Below, piece after piece: positions 25,880 to 35,946 of a DNA stretch of 64,000 nucleotides. The stretch's first letter is position 1. Every line of letters begins with the position of its first letter. Under the pieces are notes generated by a model that was given only the letters and a program-made list of their open reading frames with translations, was not told where the DNA came from and made no database searches. A program made the translations under genes and the position numbers. Origin of the DNA: WHSW01 sp963828755 (GTDB taxonomy: Bacteria; Actinomycetota; Thermoleophilia; Solirubrobacterales; 70-9); the NCBI GenBank assembly GCA_963828755.1, contig CAWHFY010000014.1:1-64000 (forward strand). The letters are read 5' to 3'.

Positions 25880-27505
25880 GTGAGCACGCTGCGCCAGCTG
25901 GACTCGTTCGAGGCCCTCGAGCGCCACCATGCCGAGGTCGCGCCACGACACCTGCGCGAGCTGTTCGCCGCCGACCCCGAGCGCGGCACCGCGCTCAGCG
26001 TCGAGGCCTGCGGCCTGTACCTGGACTACTCGAAGAACCGGGTCACGGCCGAGACGATCGAGTTGCTCGCCGCGCTCGCCGCCGACCGCGGCCTCGCCGA
26101 ACGCCGCGAGGCGATGTTCCGCGGCGAGCACATCAACGTCTCCGAGGATCGGGCGGTCCTGCACGTCGCGCTGCGGATGCCGCGCGAGCGCTCGTTGGTG
26201 GTCGACGGCGTCGACGTCGTCAAGGAGGTCCACGAGGTGCTCGACCGGATGGGCGCCTTCGCCGAGCGGCTCCGCTCCGGCGAGTGGAAGGGCCACACGG
26301 GCAAGCCGATCCGCAACGTGATCAACATCGGGATCGGCGGTTCGGATCTCGGCCCGGTGATGGCCTACGAGGCCCTGCGCTTCTACTCGCGCCGTGACAT
26401 GACGTTCCGATTCGTCTCCAACGTCGACGGCACCGACTTCGCCGAGGCGACCCGCGACCTCGACCCTGAGGAGACCCTGTTCGTCGTCTCCTCGAAGACC
26501 TTCACGACGCTGGAGACGATGACCAACGCGCGCACCGCGCGCGAGTGGTCGCTGGCCGGACTCGGCGGCGACGAGTCCGCGGTCGCCAAGCACTTCGTCG
26601 CCGTCTCCACCAACGCCGAGGGCGTCGCCGAGTTCGGGATCGACACCGACAACATGTTCGGGTTCTGGGAGTGGGTGGGGGGCCGGTACTCGATGGACTC
26701 GGCGATCGGCCTCTCGACCATGCTCGCGATCGGGCCCGAGGCGTTCGGCGAGATGCTGGCCGGCTTTCACGCCGTCGACGAGCACTTCCGCGAGGCGCCG
26801 ACGACCGAGAGCCTGCCCGCGCTGATGGGGCTGCTGGGGGTCTGGTACGGAGACTTCTTCGGTGCTCAGACGGTCGCGGTGCTGCCGTATGAGCAGTACC
26901 TGAAGCGCTTCCCGGCCTACCTCCAGCAGCTGACGATGGAGTCGAACGGCAAGCACGTCACCCTCGACGGCGAGCCGGTCGACTACGAGACCGGCGCCGT
27001 CTACTGGGGCGAGCCGGGCACCAACGGCCAGCACTCCTTCTACCAGCTGATCCACCAGGGGACGAAGCTGATCCCGTGCGACCTGATCGGCTTCTACGAG
27101 GCGCTCAACCCGCTGGGCGAGCACCACGACCTTCTCCTGTCCAACGTCTTCGCCCAGGGCGAGGCGCTCGCCTTCGGCAAGACGCCCGACGACGTCCGCG
27201 CCGAGGGGACACCCGAGTGGCTCGTCCCGCACCGCGTCTTCGAGGGCAACCGACCGACGAACACGATCCTCGCCCGGCGGCTCGACCCGCGCACGCTCGG
27301 CAGCCTCGTCGCGCTCTATGAGCACTCGGTCTTCACTCAGGGCACCGTGTGGGGGATCGACTCGTTCGACCAGTGGGGCGTCGAGCTCGGCAAGGTGCTC
27401 GCGAAGCGGATCATCCCCGAGCTGCAGGGCGACGCCGAGCTCGATCACGACAGCTCGACCAACGAGCTGATCCGCCGCTACCGGGCCAATCGCACCGGTG
27501 ATTAG
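25880..27505 (+). CDS. pgi: Glucose-6-phosphate isomerase
   Basis: Interconverts glucose-6-phosphate and fructose-6-phosphate, closing the pentose-phosphate cycle. It is 541 residues. Conserved PGI elements are NIGIGGSDLGPVMAYEAL (about 150-167), FVSNVDGTDFAEATRDLDPE, VSSKTFTTLETMTNA, and the signature GGRYSMDSAIGLS (about 268-280). The active-site segment GTNGQHSFYQLIHQGTKLIP is at about 381-400. The GTG start lacks a Shine-Dalgarno. The downstream HAD gene overlaps it by 8 bases. Confidence 0.95.
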   Translation: MSTLRQLDSFEALERHHAEVAPRHLRELFAADPERGTALSVEACGLYLDYSKNRVTAETIELLAALAADRGLAERREAMFRGEHINVSEDRAVLHVALRMPRERSLVVDGVDVVKEVHEVLDRMGAFAERLRSGEWKGHTGKPIRNVINIGIGGSDLGPVMAYEALRFYSRRDMTFRFVSNVDGTDFAEATRDLDPEETLFVVSSKTFTTLETMTNARTAREWSLAGLGGDESAVAKHFVAVSTNAEGVAEFGIDTDNMFGFWEWVGGRYSMDSAIGLSTMLAIGPEAFGEMLAGFHAVDEHFREAPTTESLPALMGLLGVWYGDFFGAQTVAVLPYEQYLKRFPAYLQQLTMESNGKHVTLDGEPVDYETGAVYWGEPGTNGQHSFYQLIHQGTKLIPCDLIGFYEALNPLGEHHDLLLSNVFAQGEALAFGKTPDDVRAEGTPEWLVPHRVFEGNRPTNTILARRLDPRTLGSLVALYEHSVFTQGTVWGIDSFDQWGVELGKVLAKRIIPELQGDAELDHDSSTNELIRRYRANRTGD

Positions 27506-28166
27506 CGCTCTGCTGTTTGACATCGACGGGACGCTGCTGTCGACCGGCGGCGCGTCGGATCGCGCCTGGCATCGGGCGTTCCTGGAGCTGCACGGGGTCG
27601 AGGTCGACGTCCCGGCCTACACCGGCAAGGGCGTCCCCGACCCGGAGGTCGGCCTGCAGTGCTTTCGCGCCGTGATCGGGCGCGAGCCGGAGGGCGACGA
27701 GATGGGGAAGCTGATGGCGCTGCGCCAGAGCTACCTCGCCGAGGAGGTCGAGAGCTCGCCCGGCTACCGGGTGATGCCCGGTGTCGTCGAGCTGCTCGAG
27801 CGGCTCACCGGCGAGGGCCGCCTGGTCGGGCTGATCACCGGCAACACCGAGCCGGCCGCGCACACGAAGCTCGCCCGGGGCGACCTCAACCGCTTCTTCG
27901 CGTTCGGTGGCTACGGCTCCGACGCCAACGCCCGGGTGGACGTCTGCCGCAAGGCGCTCGACCGCGCCGCGGTCGCCGCCGGCGGGCAGCTCGACCGCGG
28001 CGGGTCGATCGCGACCGGCGACACGCCGCTCGACGTCGAGGCCGGGCATGGGGCCGGGATCCGGGTCTTGAGCGTCGCCACCGGCGGCTACTCGGTCGAG
28101 CAGCTGACCGACGCGGGCGGAGACTGGGTCGTCCCGAGCCTCGCCGATGGCCCGCTTCCGTTCTGA
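27498..28166 (+). CDS. HAD-superfamily phosphatase, phosphoglycolate-phosphatase-like
   Basis: A 222-residue HAD hydrolase. The nucleophile motif LLFDIDGTLLSTGG is at residues about 5-18 (Asp8, Asp10). Motif II is LITGNTEP (about 113-120), and motif III/IV is IATGDTPLDVEAGHGAG (about 171-187). The helical cap lies between residues 20 and 90. Substrates may be 2-phosphoglycolate or sugar phosphates, in keeping with the sugar-phosphate neighbourhood. The GTG lies inside the pgi 3' end, so it is translationally coupled. Confidence 0.82.
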   Translation: MISALLFDIDGTLLSTGGASDRAWHRAFLELHGVEVDVPAYTGKGVPDPEVGLQCFRAVIGREPEGDEMGKLMALRQSYLAEEVESSPGYRVMPGVVELLERLTGEGRLVGLITGNTEPAAHTKLARGDLNRFFAFGGYGSDANARVDVCRKALDRAAVAAGGQLDRGGSIATGDTPLDVEAGHGAGIRVLSVATGGYSVEQLTDAGGDWVVPSLADGPLPF

Positions 28167-28194
28167 GCTGATCGCGGTCCTCGCCGCGCCCGCG

Positions 28195-28525
28195 CTAGCC
28201 GACCACGACCTTCCCGCGGAAGCCGTGGATCGTGCAGTGGTACTTGAACGTGCCCCCGGTCCTTGAACTTGAGCGAGTACGAGCCCGAGGCGCTGGTCGG
28301 CGAGTGCTCGCCGAGCTTGGCGAAGGTGACGTTGTGCGGCGCGTTGCTGTCCCAGGTCCAGCGCACCTTGGCGCCCTTCGAGACCTTGACCTTCGACGGC
28401 GAGAAGGCGTAGTTGTTGATCGAGTCGCCGGTGATCGTCACCTTCGGCTTCGCCGCGGCCGTCGCCGGCAGCGCGAGCGCCGCGACCGCCGCGGCGAGCA
28501 CGGCGAGTCCCCTCGGGCTGGTCAT
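28195..28525 (-). CDS. Exported cupredoxin (blue copper-like) protein (one frame break)
   Basis: A small secreted copper protein. The signal peptide (LAVLAAAVAALALPATAAA) ends near residue 25, followed by KVTITGDSINNYAFSPSKVKVSKGAKVRWTWD-type plastocyanin strands. The Cu ligand His is in DSNAPHNVTFAK. A +1 break in a G-run near 28253-28257 hides the end; after repair it reads FKYHCTIHGF, giving the Cys-x-x-His-style ligand set, and stops at 28195. It likely carries electrons or copper in the cell envelope. An AAGGAG Shine-Dalgarno precedes the ATG. Confidence 0.75.
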
Positions 28526-28699
28526 CTCTGCGATCTCCTTCGCATTGCCTGCACCCGGTTATACGGGCGGCGCACGGCGATGGTTCGATCGGGAGAGGCG
28601 CGAGGGGCGCCGACCACGCGTTGCGGCGCGGTCGGCTGACCGAAACCGGCGCCGACCGGGCGCCCCGGCCTCGCCGGCCCGGTCTTGCCGACCCTGCCG

Positions 28700-29101
28700 C
28701 TACTCGGCGGGCGCCTCCGGCGGCTCGTCCGCGGCGCGGACCTTCGTCGAAACGCACTTGCCGAAGGCGTTGCGATGGTTCGCGTTGGTGCCGTAGGTCG
28801 TCGCGAACCCCTCCGGGTCGAGCGTGCGCTCGGCGCGGCACTCCTGCGCGGCGTTGTGGATCTCTTCCGGGGTGGCGTCGGCGACCACGTCGTCGCCGCG
28901 ACCGGCCCGGATGCAGTCGCGCATCGCGTGCTTGCCCCAAAGCGCCTTGAACGCGGCCGAATCGGCCTTCTTCTGCGCCGCGCAGAGCTTCGCGGCGGCG
29001 CTCGCACCGTGGTTGGGCTGTCCACCGGGATCCGCTCCGGCCGGCGCTGAGACCGCCAGCGCCGCCAGCGAGGCGACGATCGCCATCGTCCTGATTCGCA
29101 T
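28700..29101 (-). CDS. Small secreted protein with four cysteines, unknown
   Basis: About 133 residues. A cleavable signal peptide (MRIRTMAIVASLAALAVSAPAGA) is followed by a hydrophilic domain with four Cys, in KLCAAQ, RDCIRAG, QECRAER and FGKCVST. They could form two disulfides outside the membrane. No known family is recognised. ATG 29101 is chosen for its very good Shine-Dalgarno (AAGGAGGA). The 174 bases between it and the cupredoxin gene hold a GC-rich stretch and the cupredoxin promoter region (TATAAC-like). Both genes run on the minus strand and both products are exported. Confidence 0.6.
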   Translation of the reverse strand: MRIRTMAIVASLAALAVSAPAGADPGGQPNHGASAAAKLCAAQKKADSAAFKALWGKHAMRDCIRAGRGDDVVADATPEEIHNAAQECRAERTLDPEGFATTYGTNANHRNAFGKCVSTKVRAADEPPEAPAE

Positions 29102-29208
29102 TGGTCCTCCTTGGTTCTCTGATCCGAGGCGGACATGGCGCCCGCCATCCATCGGATCGACAACGCCGGTGCAGACCGTAAGTCAGGACCTATCGTCTGG
29201 CCGCACGG

Positions 29209-30865
<1,657 letters not shown>

Positions 30866-30877
30866 GGGCCCGCGAGG

Positions 30878-31798
30878 TTAGCCGCGACCGATCACCTCGT
30901 CGGCCTCCTCTTGGAGGCGACGGGCGACGGCGGCGGATGCCTGGCAGAGCTGGTCGAGCTCGGCGGAGCTCTTCTTGTGCCCCTTGACGTTGCAGACCAG
31001 GGAGCCGGCGACGAGCTCGAACGCGTACGCCTCGGGCGAGTGGTCCGCGAGCCAGACCAGGAACGAGGGGGAGAGCACCTGGCGGGCGCGGTTCACGTCG
31101 TCGTTGGCGCCGATGAAGATCTCGTAGTTCTTATCGACCGCCTCTGACTCCTGCTCGACCCGCTGGCGCTTGCGGAACACGTCCTCGGCCGAGTCCATGA
31201 ACCGGAACCCGAAGCGACGCTGGCAGAACAGTTCCTGCATGTACGCCGCCGTGTCCGGCAGCTGGGTCATCGCGAGCGTGTAGTGGACGTAGGTGGTCTG
31301 GCGGTTGCCGTCGGAGTCGGTGGACGTGTCCTCGTAGGTGTAGAGGCAGAGGCTGCCGTCCAGGCCGCCGGGTAGGACGCCGTTGAAGCGCTGCTCGGCA
31401 TAGCGGCGATCGCCCTTCTGCAGCAGCGGGGTCAGCGGCGGCAGGTTCGACTTGCCGTCGATCCGGCTCAGCCCGCGCCCGGTCGCGTAGGCGTTGAAGA
31501 AGTCCTCGCGGGCCCGGCCGCCGGCGAGTAGCCAGACGACGATCGCGATCAGCAGCACGACGCCGGCCGCGGCGCCGGCGCCGGCGGCGATGTTGACCTG
31601 GGTGCCGACCGCGATCAGGGCGATCGCGCCGAGCACGATCGCGATCCCGAGCGTCAGCGGGTGGCCGATCAGCTCGCGCAGGTGCCGGCCGCGGGTGTCG
31701 TCGGCGTCGTCGGGCACCGGCGGCAGGTCCTCCTCGGGTGCCGCCACGTACGGCGACTCGGCCTCGGGCGGCGGCTCGCTGGGGTGCTCGGTCGTCAT
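30878..31798 (-). CDS. Membrane protein of unknown function, two TM helices
   Basis: 306 residues. An acidic, Pro/Glu-rich N-terminus of about 40 residues precedes two adjacent TM helices (LTLGIAIVLGAIALIAVG and AAGVVLLIAIVVWLLAG, about 47-90). A 210-residue soluble domain follows, containing FFNAYATGRGLSRI, LCLYTYEDTSTDSDG and a C-terminal helix. I do not recognise the family. The ATG at 31798 is chosen because TAGCCT ends exactly 7 bases upstream; the frame is open further but sequence before it looks non-coding. Confidence 0.6.
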   Translation of the reverse strand: MTTEHPSEPPPEAESPYVAAPEEDLPPVPDDADDTRGRHLRELIGHPLTLGIAIVLGAIALIAVGTQVNIAAGAGAAAGVVLLIAIVVWLLAGGRAREDFFNAYATGRGLSRIDGKSNLPPLTPLLQKGDRRYAEQRFNGVLPGGLDGSLCLYTYEDTSTDSDGNRQTTYVHYTLAMTQLPDTAAYMQELFCQRRFGFRFMDSAEDVFRKRQRVEQESEAVDKNYEIFIGANDDVNRARQVLSPSFLVWLADHSPEAYAFELVAGSLVCNVKGHKKSSAELDQLCQASAAVARRLQEEADEVIGRG

Positions 31799-31805
31799 CG
31801 CGGGC

Positions 31806-31811
31806 AGGCTA
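31806..31811 (-). promoter_or_regulatory. TANNNT -10 box (TAGCCT)
   Basis: On the minus strand TAGCCT ends 7 bases before ATG 31798. Confidence 0.45.
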
Positions 31812-31965
31812 CATGCAAGCCGGGTTGCAGCTCGAAGGGCCCGGCCCGACCGCGCGTCGTGGGCTGAACTCGCTTGGCAATGCGGCAAACGGGGCCGAGC
31901 GGGGTCCGGCTAGCAAGTCCGTCCGACGGATCGGTTCCAATGCGGCCCATCGCTCGTGTTGCAAA

Positions 31966-31990
31966 GTGGGGCAGAGTGGGTTAGCGTGGC
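31966..31990 (+). promoter_or_regulatory. MraZ-binding boxes (three GTGG[G/C] direct repeats)
   Basis: GTGGG, 5 bases, GTGGG, 5 bases, GTGGC: three direct repeats at exact 10-base spacing, 88 bases before mraZ. This is the known operator layout for MraZ, which binds TGGGN repeats separated by 5 bases. It implies autoregulation of the dcw operon. Confidence 0.8.
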
Positions 31991-32010
31991 CCAACGAGTT
32001 GACCCAGGGA

Positions 32011-32047
32011 CCGGGGTGGTGAGGCTCCTCCCACCTCACCACTCCGG
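32011..32047 (+). promoter_or_regulatory. Leader hairpin upstream of mraZ
   Basis: GTGGTGAGG (32016-32024) pairs with CCTCACCAC (32034-32042) across a 9-base loop. CCGG on each side extends the stem to 13 pairs with one mismatch. It lies between the MraZ boxes and the mraZ ATG, so if transcribed it would form a strong 5' leader structure. The T-run after it is weak, so a terminator is less likely than a regulatory or stabilising stem. Confidence 0.5.
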
Positions 32048-32077
32048 TCCAGATTTCCTTCGCGCTCCCTCTCTGCC

Positions 32078-32512
32078 ATGTCTCAAGCCTTCCGCGGGCA
32101 GTACGAACACAGCCTCGACGCCAAGGACCGCCTCACGGTCCCGGCGCGCTGGCGCGGTCCGCTCTCGGACGGTGTCGTTCTCGTCGCCGGGCTCGACCCC
32201 TGCGTCGAGGTCTTCTCGCCGCAGGGTTATGACGACTGGAGCGCGCGCTTTCTCGCCGACCTCAACCGCCTTGGGCGCAAGGGGCGGATGATGTACCGGC
32301 GCTTCAACGCCTCGGCCTCGGACGAGTCGCTCGACTCGGCCGGCCGCGTGCGTCTCGCCAGGCACCTGATCGAGCACGCCGGGCTCGAGGGCCCGTGCAT
32401 GGTGGTCGGCGTCGGGGACCACGTCGAGCTCTGGAACCCCGATCGCTGGGCCGAGCACTACGCGGAGCTCGACCGCCAGGCCGACGAGCTCGCCGAGGAG
32501 CTGTCGGCGTAG
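32078..32512 (+). CDS. mraZ: Transcriptional regulator MraZ
   Basis: First gene of the division and cell-wall cluster. MraZ forms dodecameric rings with AbrB-like folds and represses its own operon. It is 144 residues. The two characteristic DxxGR repeats are seen: SLDAKDRLTVPARWR (about 12-26) and SLDSAGRVRLARHLIEHAGL (about 87-106). No clear Shine-Dalgarno is present before ATG 32078. MraZ boxes and a stem-loop precede it. Confidence 0.95.
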   Translation: MSQAFRGQYEHSLDAKDRLTVPARWRGPLSDGVVLVAGLDPCVEVFSPQGYDDWSARFLADLNRLGRKGRMMYRRFNASASDESLDSAGRVRLARHLIEHAGLEGPCMVVGVGDHVELWNPDRWAEHYAELDRQADELAEELSA

Positions 32513-32515
32513 CCG

Positions 32516-33502
32516 ATGGCCACACTCACCTACATGCCCGCCGAGCACGTCCCAGTCCTCGCCCCGGAGCTCATCGCGCTCGTCGACCCCGCGCCCGGGG
32601 AGGTCGTCGTCGACTGCACGTTCGGCGGCGGCGGCCACGCGACTCTCGCGGCGGAGCGGATCGGGCCGACCGGGACCCTGATCGCGATCGACCGCGACCC
32701 GTCCGCGGCCGAGCGCTTCGCCGAGCTCGAGCCCGAGCTCGGCTGCGCGGCGCGGTTCGAGCGCGGCGACTTCGCCGAGGTGCTCGAGCGGCTCGCCGCC
32801 GAGGGGGTGCGCGCCGACGTCGTGCTCATGGACCTGGGCGTGTCCTCGATGCAGCTCGACAACTGGGAGCGCGGCTTCTCCTACTCCTACGACGCGCCGC
32901 TCGACATGCGCATGGACCCGACCCAGTCGCTGAGCGCGCTCGAGGTCGTCAACGAGTGGCCGGCGGAGCGGCTCGCGACGACGATCCGCGAGCTCGGCGA
33001 GGAGCGCTACGCGCGCTCGATCGCCGCCGAGATCGCCCGCCGGCGCCCGCTCGAGACCACCTCCGACCTGGTCGAGGCGATCCGCGCCGCGGTCCCGCCG
33101 GCCTATCGGTTCGGCCGCGGCCATCCCGCGAAGCGCACCTTCCAGGCGATCCGGGTCGCCGTCAACGGCGAGCTCGAGTCGCTCGACCGCGGCCTCGCGG
33201 CCGGCTGGGGCCTGCTCGGCACCGGCGGCCGGCTCGGCGCGATCGCCTTCCACTCGCTGGAGGACCGGCCGGTGAAGCGCTTCTTCGCCGAGCTCGCGCG
33301 CGGCTGCGTCTGCCCGCCCGAGCTGCCGGTCTGCGTCTGCGGCCACGAGCCCGAGGCCGAACTGGTCGCGCGGCGGGCCGTCAAGCCCTCCGAGGCCGAG
33401 ATCGAGCGGAACCCCCGCTCGCGCTCCGCGCGGCTGCGGGTGGCACGAAAGCTGGGGGACGCAGGAAGTCCCCGCATAACCGACGAAAACCCGCGGAGGT
33501 AA
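32516..33502 (+). CDS. rsmH: 16S rRNA (cytosine-1402-N4)-methyltransferase
   Basis: Methylates C1402 in the ribosomal P-site using S-adenosylmethionine. It is 328 residues. HVPVLAPELIALV at the start, the SAM loop VDCTFGGGGHATL (about 39-51), the DLGVSSMQLDN motif (about 106) and GAIAFHSLEDRPVKRFF (about 241) identify it. ATG 32516 follows mraZ by 3 bases; an internal ATG six codons later is an alternative. Confidence 0.95.
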   Translation: MATLTYMPAEHVPVLAPELIALVDPAPGEVVVDCTFGGGGHATLAAERIGPTGTLIAIDRDPSAAERFAELEPELGCAARFERGDFAEVLERLAAEGVRADVVLMDLGVSSMQLDNWERGFSYSYDAPLDMRMDPTQSLSALEVVNEWPAERLATTIRELGEERYARSIAAEIARRRPLETTSDLVEAIRAAVPPAYRFGRGHPAKRTFQAIRVAVNGELESLDRGLAAGWGLLGTGGRLGAIAFHSLEDRPVKRFFAELARGCVCPPELPVCVCGHEPEAELVARRAVKPSEAEIERNPRSRSARLRVARKLGDAGSPRITDENPRR

Positions 33503-33505
33503 CCG

Positions 33506-34247
33506 ATGGCGGCCAGTGCGACAGCAAGGACATCCGCATCCGCCCCGGCGCGGCGTGCCCCGGCCCGCCGCAGCGCCCCGGCGCGCAAGCGCGCCTCCGG
33601 CCGCACGAGGGCGCCGGCGAAGCGCCGCCGTACCGGCCAGACACCCGTCGGCGGGTTCGTCCCGGTCGCCGCCGTCGGCGGCGCGGTCGGCGGGATCGCC
33701 GACTCGGGCCTGTTCGTCTGGCTGACCCGCGGCCGTCTCTGGATCGGCGTCCTGGGCGCGCTGCTGGTCGGGATCGTGGGCCTCAACGTGATTGCCCTCA
33801 GCTTCAGCGCCTCGTCGAGCAACGCCGGCCAGGCCGCCGACGCGCTCAAGCGCCAGAACTCGGCCCTGCGCGCGCAAATCGCCGGCCGGCTCTCCAACTC
33901 CGAGATCCAGCAGGTCGCCGCGCGCCTCGGCCTCGTGATGCCCTCGCCGGGCTCGATCGGCTACCTGCGCAGCTCGCCCGATGACGCGAAGAACGCCGCC
34001 GAGCGGCTGCGCAACGGCGAGCTGGTCGCCGGGACGTCGGCGACCAGCTCGGCCGTGGCGGTCGACACCACCGTGACCACCGACCCGGCCCTGCCGGTCG
34101 AGACCACGGCGCCGGTCGAGACCACGGCCCCGGTGCGAGACCACGGCGCCGGTCGAGACCGCGCCGGTCGAGGCGCCGGTTGCGCCGGCCGCCCAGCCCC
34201 CGGCGACCGACACGGCCTCGACCGCGGGGGCGGTCGGCGCTCCGTGA
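33506..34247 (+). CDS. ftsL: FtsL-like divisome protein with basic N-terminal tail (one frame break)
   Basis: A bitopic division protein between rsmH and ftsI. The cytoplasmic tail of about 45 residues is made of Ala/Pro/Arg/Lys repeats (ARRAPARRSAPARKRASGR). A TM helix (LWIGVLGALLVGIVGLNVIALSF, about 77-99) follows, then a leucine-zipper-like segment (NAGQAADALKRQNSALRAQIAGRL) as in FtsL. The C-terminal 60 residues are Thr/Val/Pro-rich repeats (VETTAPVETTAPV). A one-base insertion near 34134 breaks this repeat and would fuse the gene to ftsI. After repair it ends in VGAP with TGA overlapping the ftsI GTG. Confidence 0.75.
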
Positions 34248-35905
34248 ACCTGATCGACCGCCGGGTCGGGCTGCTGTTCGCGGCGGCGGTCGTCTTCTTG
34301 GGTCTGGTTCTGGTGCGCGCCGTCTGGGTCCAGGGGGTCACGGGCGGCACGCTCAGCGACGAGGCTCAGAACCAGCAGGTCGAGACGGTCGAGGTGCCCG
34401 GATCGCGCGGGACGATCTACGACCGCACCGGGCGCGAGCTCGCGGTCTCCGAGGACGCGGAGACCATCTTCGCGACGCCGTACCAGGTCGAGGACCCGGC
34501 GGCGACCGCACACAAGCTCGGCAAGGCGCTCGACCTGGACCAGGACGAGATCCTGAAGGCGATCAGCAACCGCGAGTCCGGGTTCGCCTACATCGCCCGC
34601 AAGGTCGATCTCGTCGACGCCGCGAAGGTCAAGGAGCTCGACCTGCCGGGCATCGGGATGCTGCCCGACAGCCGCCGCATCTATCCGCAGGGCGAGCTCG
34701 CCGGGCAGGTGATCGGGACGACCGGGATCGACAACCAGGGCCTGACCGGGCTCGAGGCCTCCGAGGACGAGCTGCTGCATGGCGACGACGGCGAGCGCCA
34801 GGTGACCCGCGACGCGCTCGGCGACGAGCTCGAGCGCGACACGGTCGCCGCGGCGACCACCGGCTCGGACCTGAAGCTGACCATCGACGCGAGCCTGCAG
34901 GCCGAGACCGAGCGCATCCTCACCCAGGTCGGCGACACCTACAGCCCCGACGGCGCGACCGCGATCGTCATGGACCCGAAGACCTCGGAGATCCTCGCGA
35001 TGGCCAACTGGCCCGGGCTCGATCCGTCCGATCCCGGCAACGCCTCGCCTGAGCAGCTCGGCAACATGGCCACGGGGTTCACCTACGAGCCGGGTTCGAC
35101 CTTCAAGGCCTTCACCGTCGCCGGAGCGCTCGAGCAGGGACTGGTGACGCCCTCGACGATGTTCGAGCTACCGCCGTCGATCCAGGTCGCCGACCGCACG
35201 ATCGAGGAGTCGCACGACGTCGGCTACGGCAGCCTCTCGGTCGCCGACATCCTCAAGTACTCGTCCAACGTCGGCGCGGTCAAGATCGGGCTGGAGCTCG
35301 GCGCGGAGGACTTCGGCCACTGGATCCATCGGTTCGGCTTCGGCGCGCCCACCGGGGTCCAGTTCCCGGGGGAGGAGCAGGGGATCGTGATCCCGGTCGA
35401 CGACTACTCGGGCTCGACGATGGGCAACCTGCCGATCGGCCAGGGCCTCTCGGTGACGCCGATGCAGATGGCCGCCGCGTACTCGGCGATCGCCGACGGC
35501 GGCGTCCTGCACACACCGCGCCTGGTCCTCTCCGAGGACGGCGAAAAGGTCCCCGAGGACGCGGGTAAGCGGGTGATCAGCAGCAAGGACGCCTCGGAAA
35601 TCCGCACGATGCTCGAGGGCGTGGTCGCCCCGGGTGGCACCGCGGAGGAGGTCAGCGTCCCCGGCTACACGCTCGCCGGCAAGACCGGCACGGCGCAGAA
35701 GGTCGATCCCGAGACAGGCACCTACTCGGAGACCGAGTTCGTCGCCTCGTTCGTCGGCTTCGCCCCGGCCCAGGACCCGCGCCTGCTGGCCGCGGTCGTG
35801 GTCGACAACCCGAAGGGCGACTACTACGGCGGCACGGTCGCGGCGCCCGCGTTCGGGGAGATCGCGAAGTTCGCGCTGCCGTACCTGCAGATCCCGCAGC
35901 AGTAG
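34244..35905 (+). CDS. ftsI: Penicillin-binding protein FtsI/PBP3 (class B transpeptidase)
   Basis: Septal peptidoglycan transpeptidase. It is 553 residues, with one N-terminal TM helix (VGLLFAAAVVFLGLVLVRAVW). The pedestal domain starts at SRGTIYDRTGRELAVS. Catalytic motifs are STFK (Ser285 from the GTG at 34244), SSN in KYSSNVGAVKIG, and KTGTAQK near residue 480. The GTG overlaps the ftsL stop once the upstream indel is repaired; as given, the two read as one 799-residue fusion, which I regard as an artefact. Confidence 0.92.
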   Translation: MNLIDRRVGLLFAAAVVFLGLVLVRAVWVQGVTGGTLSDEAQNQQVETVEVPGSRGTIYDRTGRELAVSEDAETIFATPYQVEDPAATAHKLGKALDLDQDEILKAISNRESGFAYIARKVDLVDAAKVKELDLPGIGMLPDSRRIYPQGELAGQVIGTTGIDNQGLTGLEASEDELLHGDDGERQVTRDALGDELERDTVAAATTGSDLKLTIDASLQAETERILTQVGDTYSPDGATAIVMDPKTSEILAMANWPGLDPSDPGNASPEQLGNMATGFTYEPGSTFKAFTVAGALEQGLVTPSTMFELPPSIQVADRTIEESHDVGYGSLSVADILKYSSNVGAVKIGLELGAEDFGHWIHRFGFGAPTGVQFPGEEQGIVIPVDDYSGSTMGNLPIGQGLSVTPMQMAAAYSAIADGGVLHTPRLVLSEDGEKVPEDAGKRVISSKDASEIRTMLEGVVAPGGTAEEVSVPGYTLAGKTGTAQKVDPETGTYSETEFVASFVGFAPAQDPRLLAAVVVDNPKGDYYGGTVAAPAFGEIAKFALPYLQIPQQ

Positions 35906-35933
35906 CCGCGGGCGTCGGCTCCGGGAGGGTTCC

Positions 35934-35939
35934 TAGAAT
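35934..35939 (+). promoter_or_regulatory. TANNNT -10 box (TAGAAT) inside the dcw cluster
   Basis: TAGAAT ends 7 bases before the murE ATG, so murE probably has its own leaderless promoter besides read-through from ftsI. Confidence 0.5.
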
Positions 35940-35946
35940 CGCCCCG

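Noticed and set aside
33506..35905. A single 799-residue FtsL-FtsI fusion
   Set aside because: The reading switches inside a VETTAPV repeat by one extra base near 34134. Removing it gives FtsL ending VGAP-stop with TGA overlapping a GTG at FtsI's natural start.
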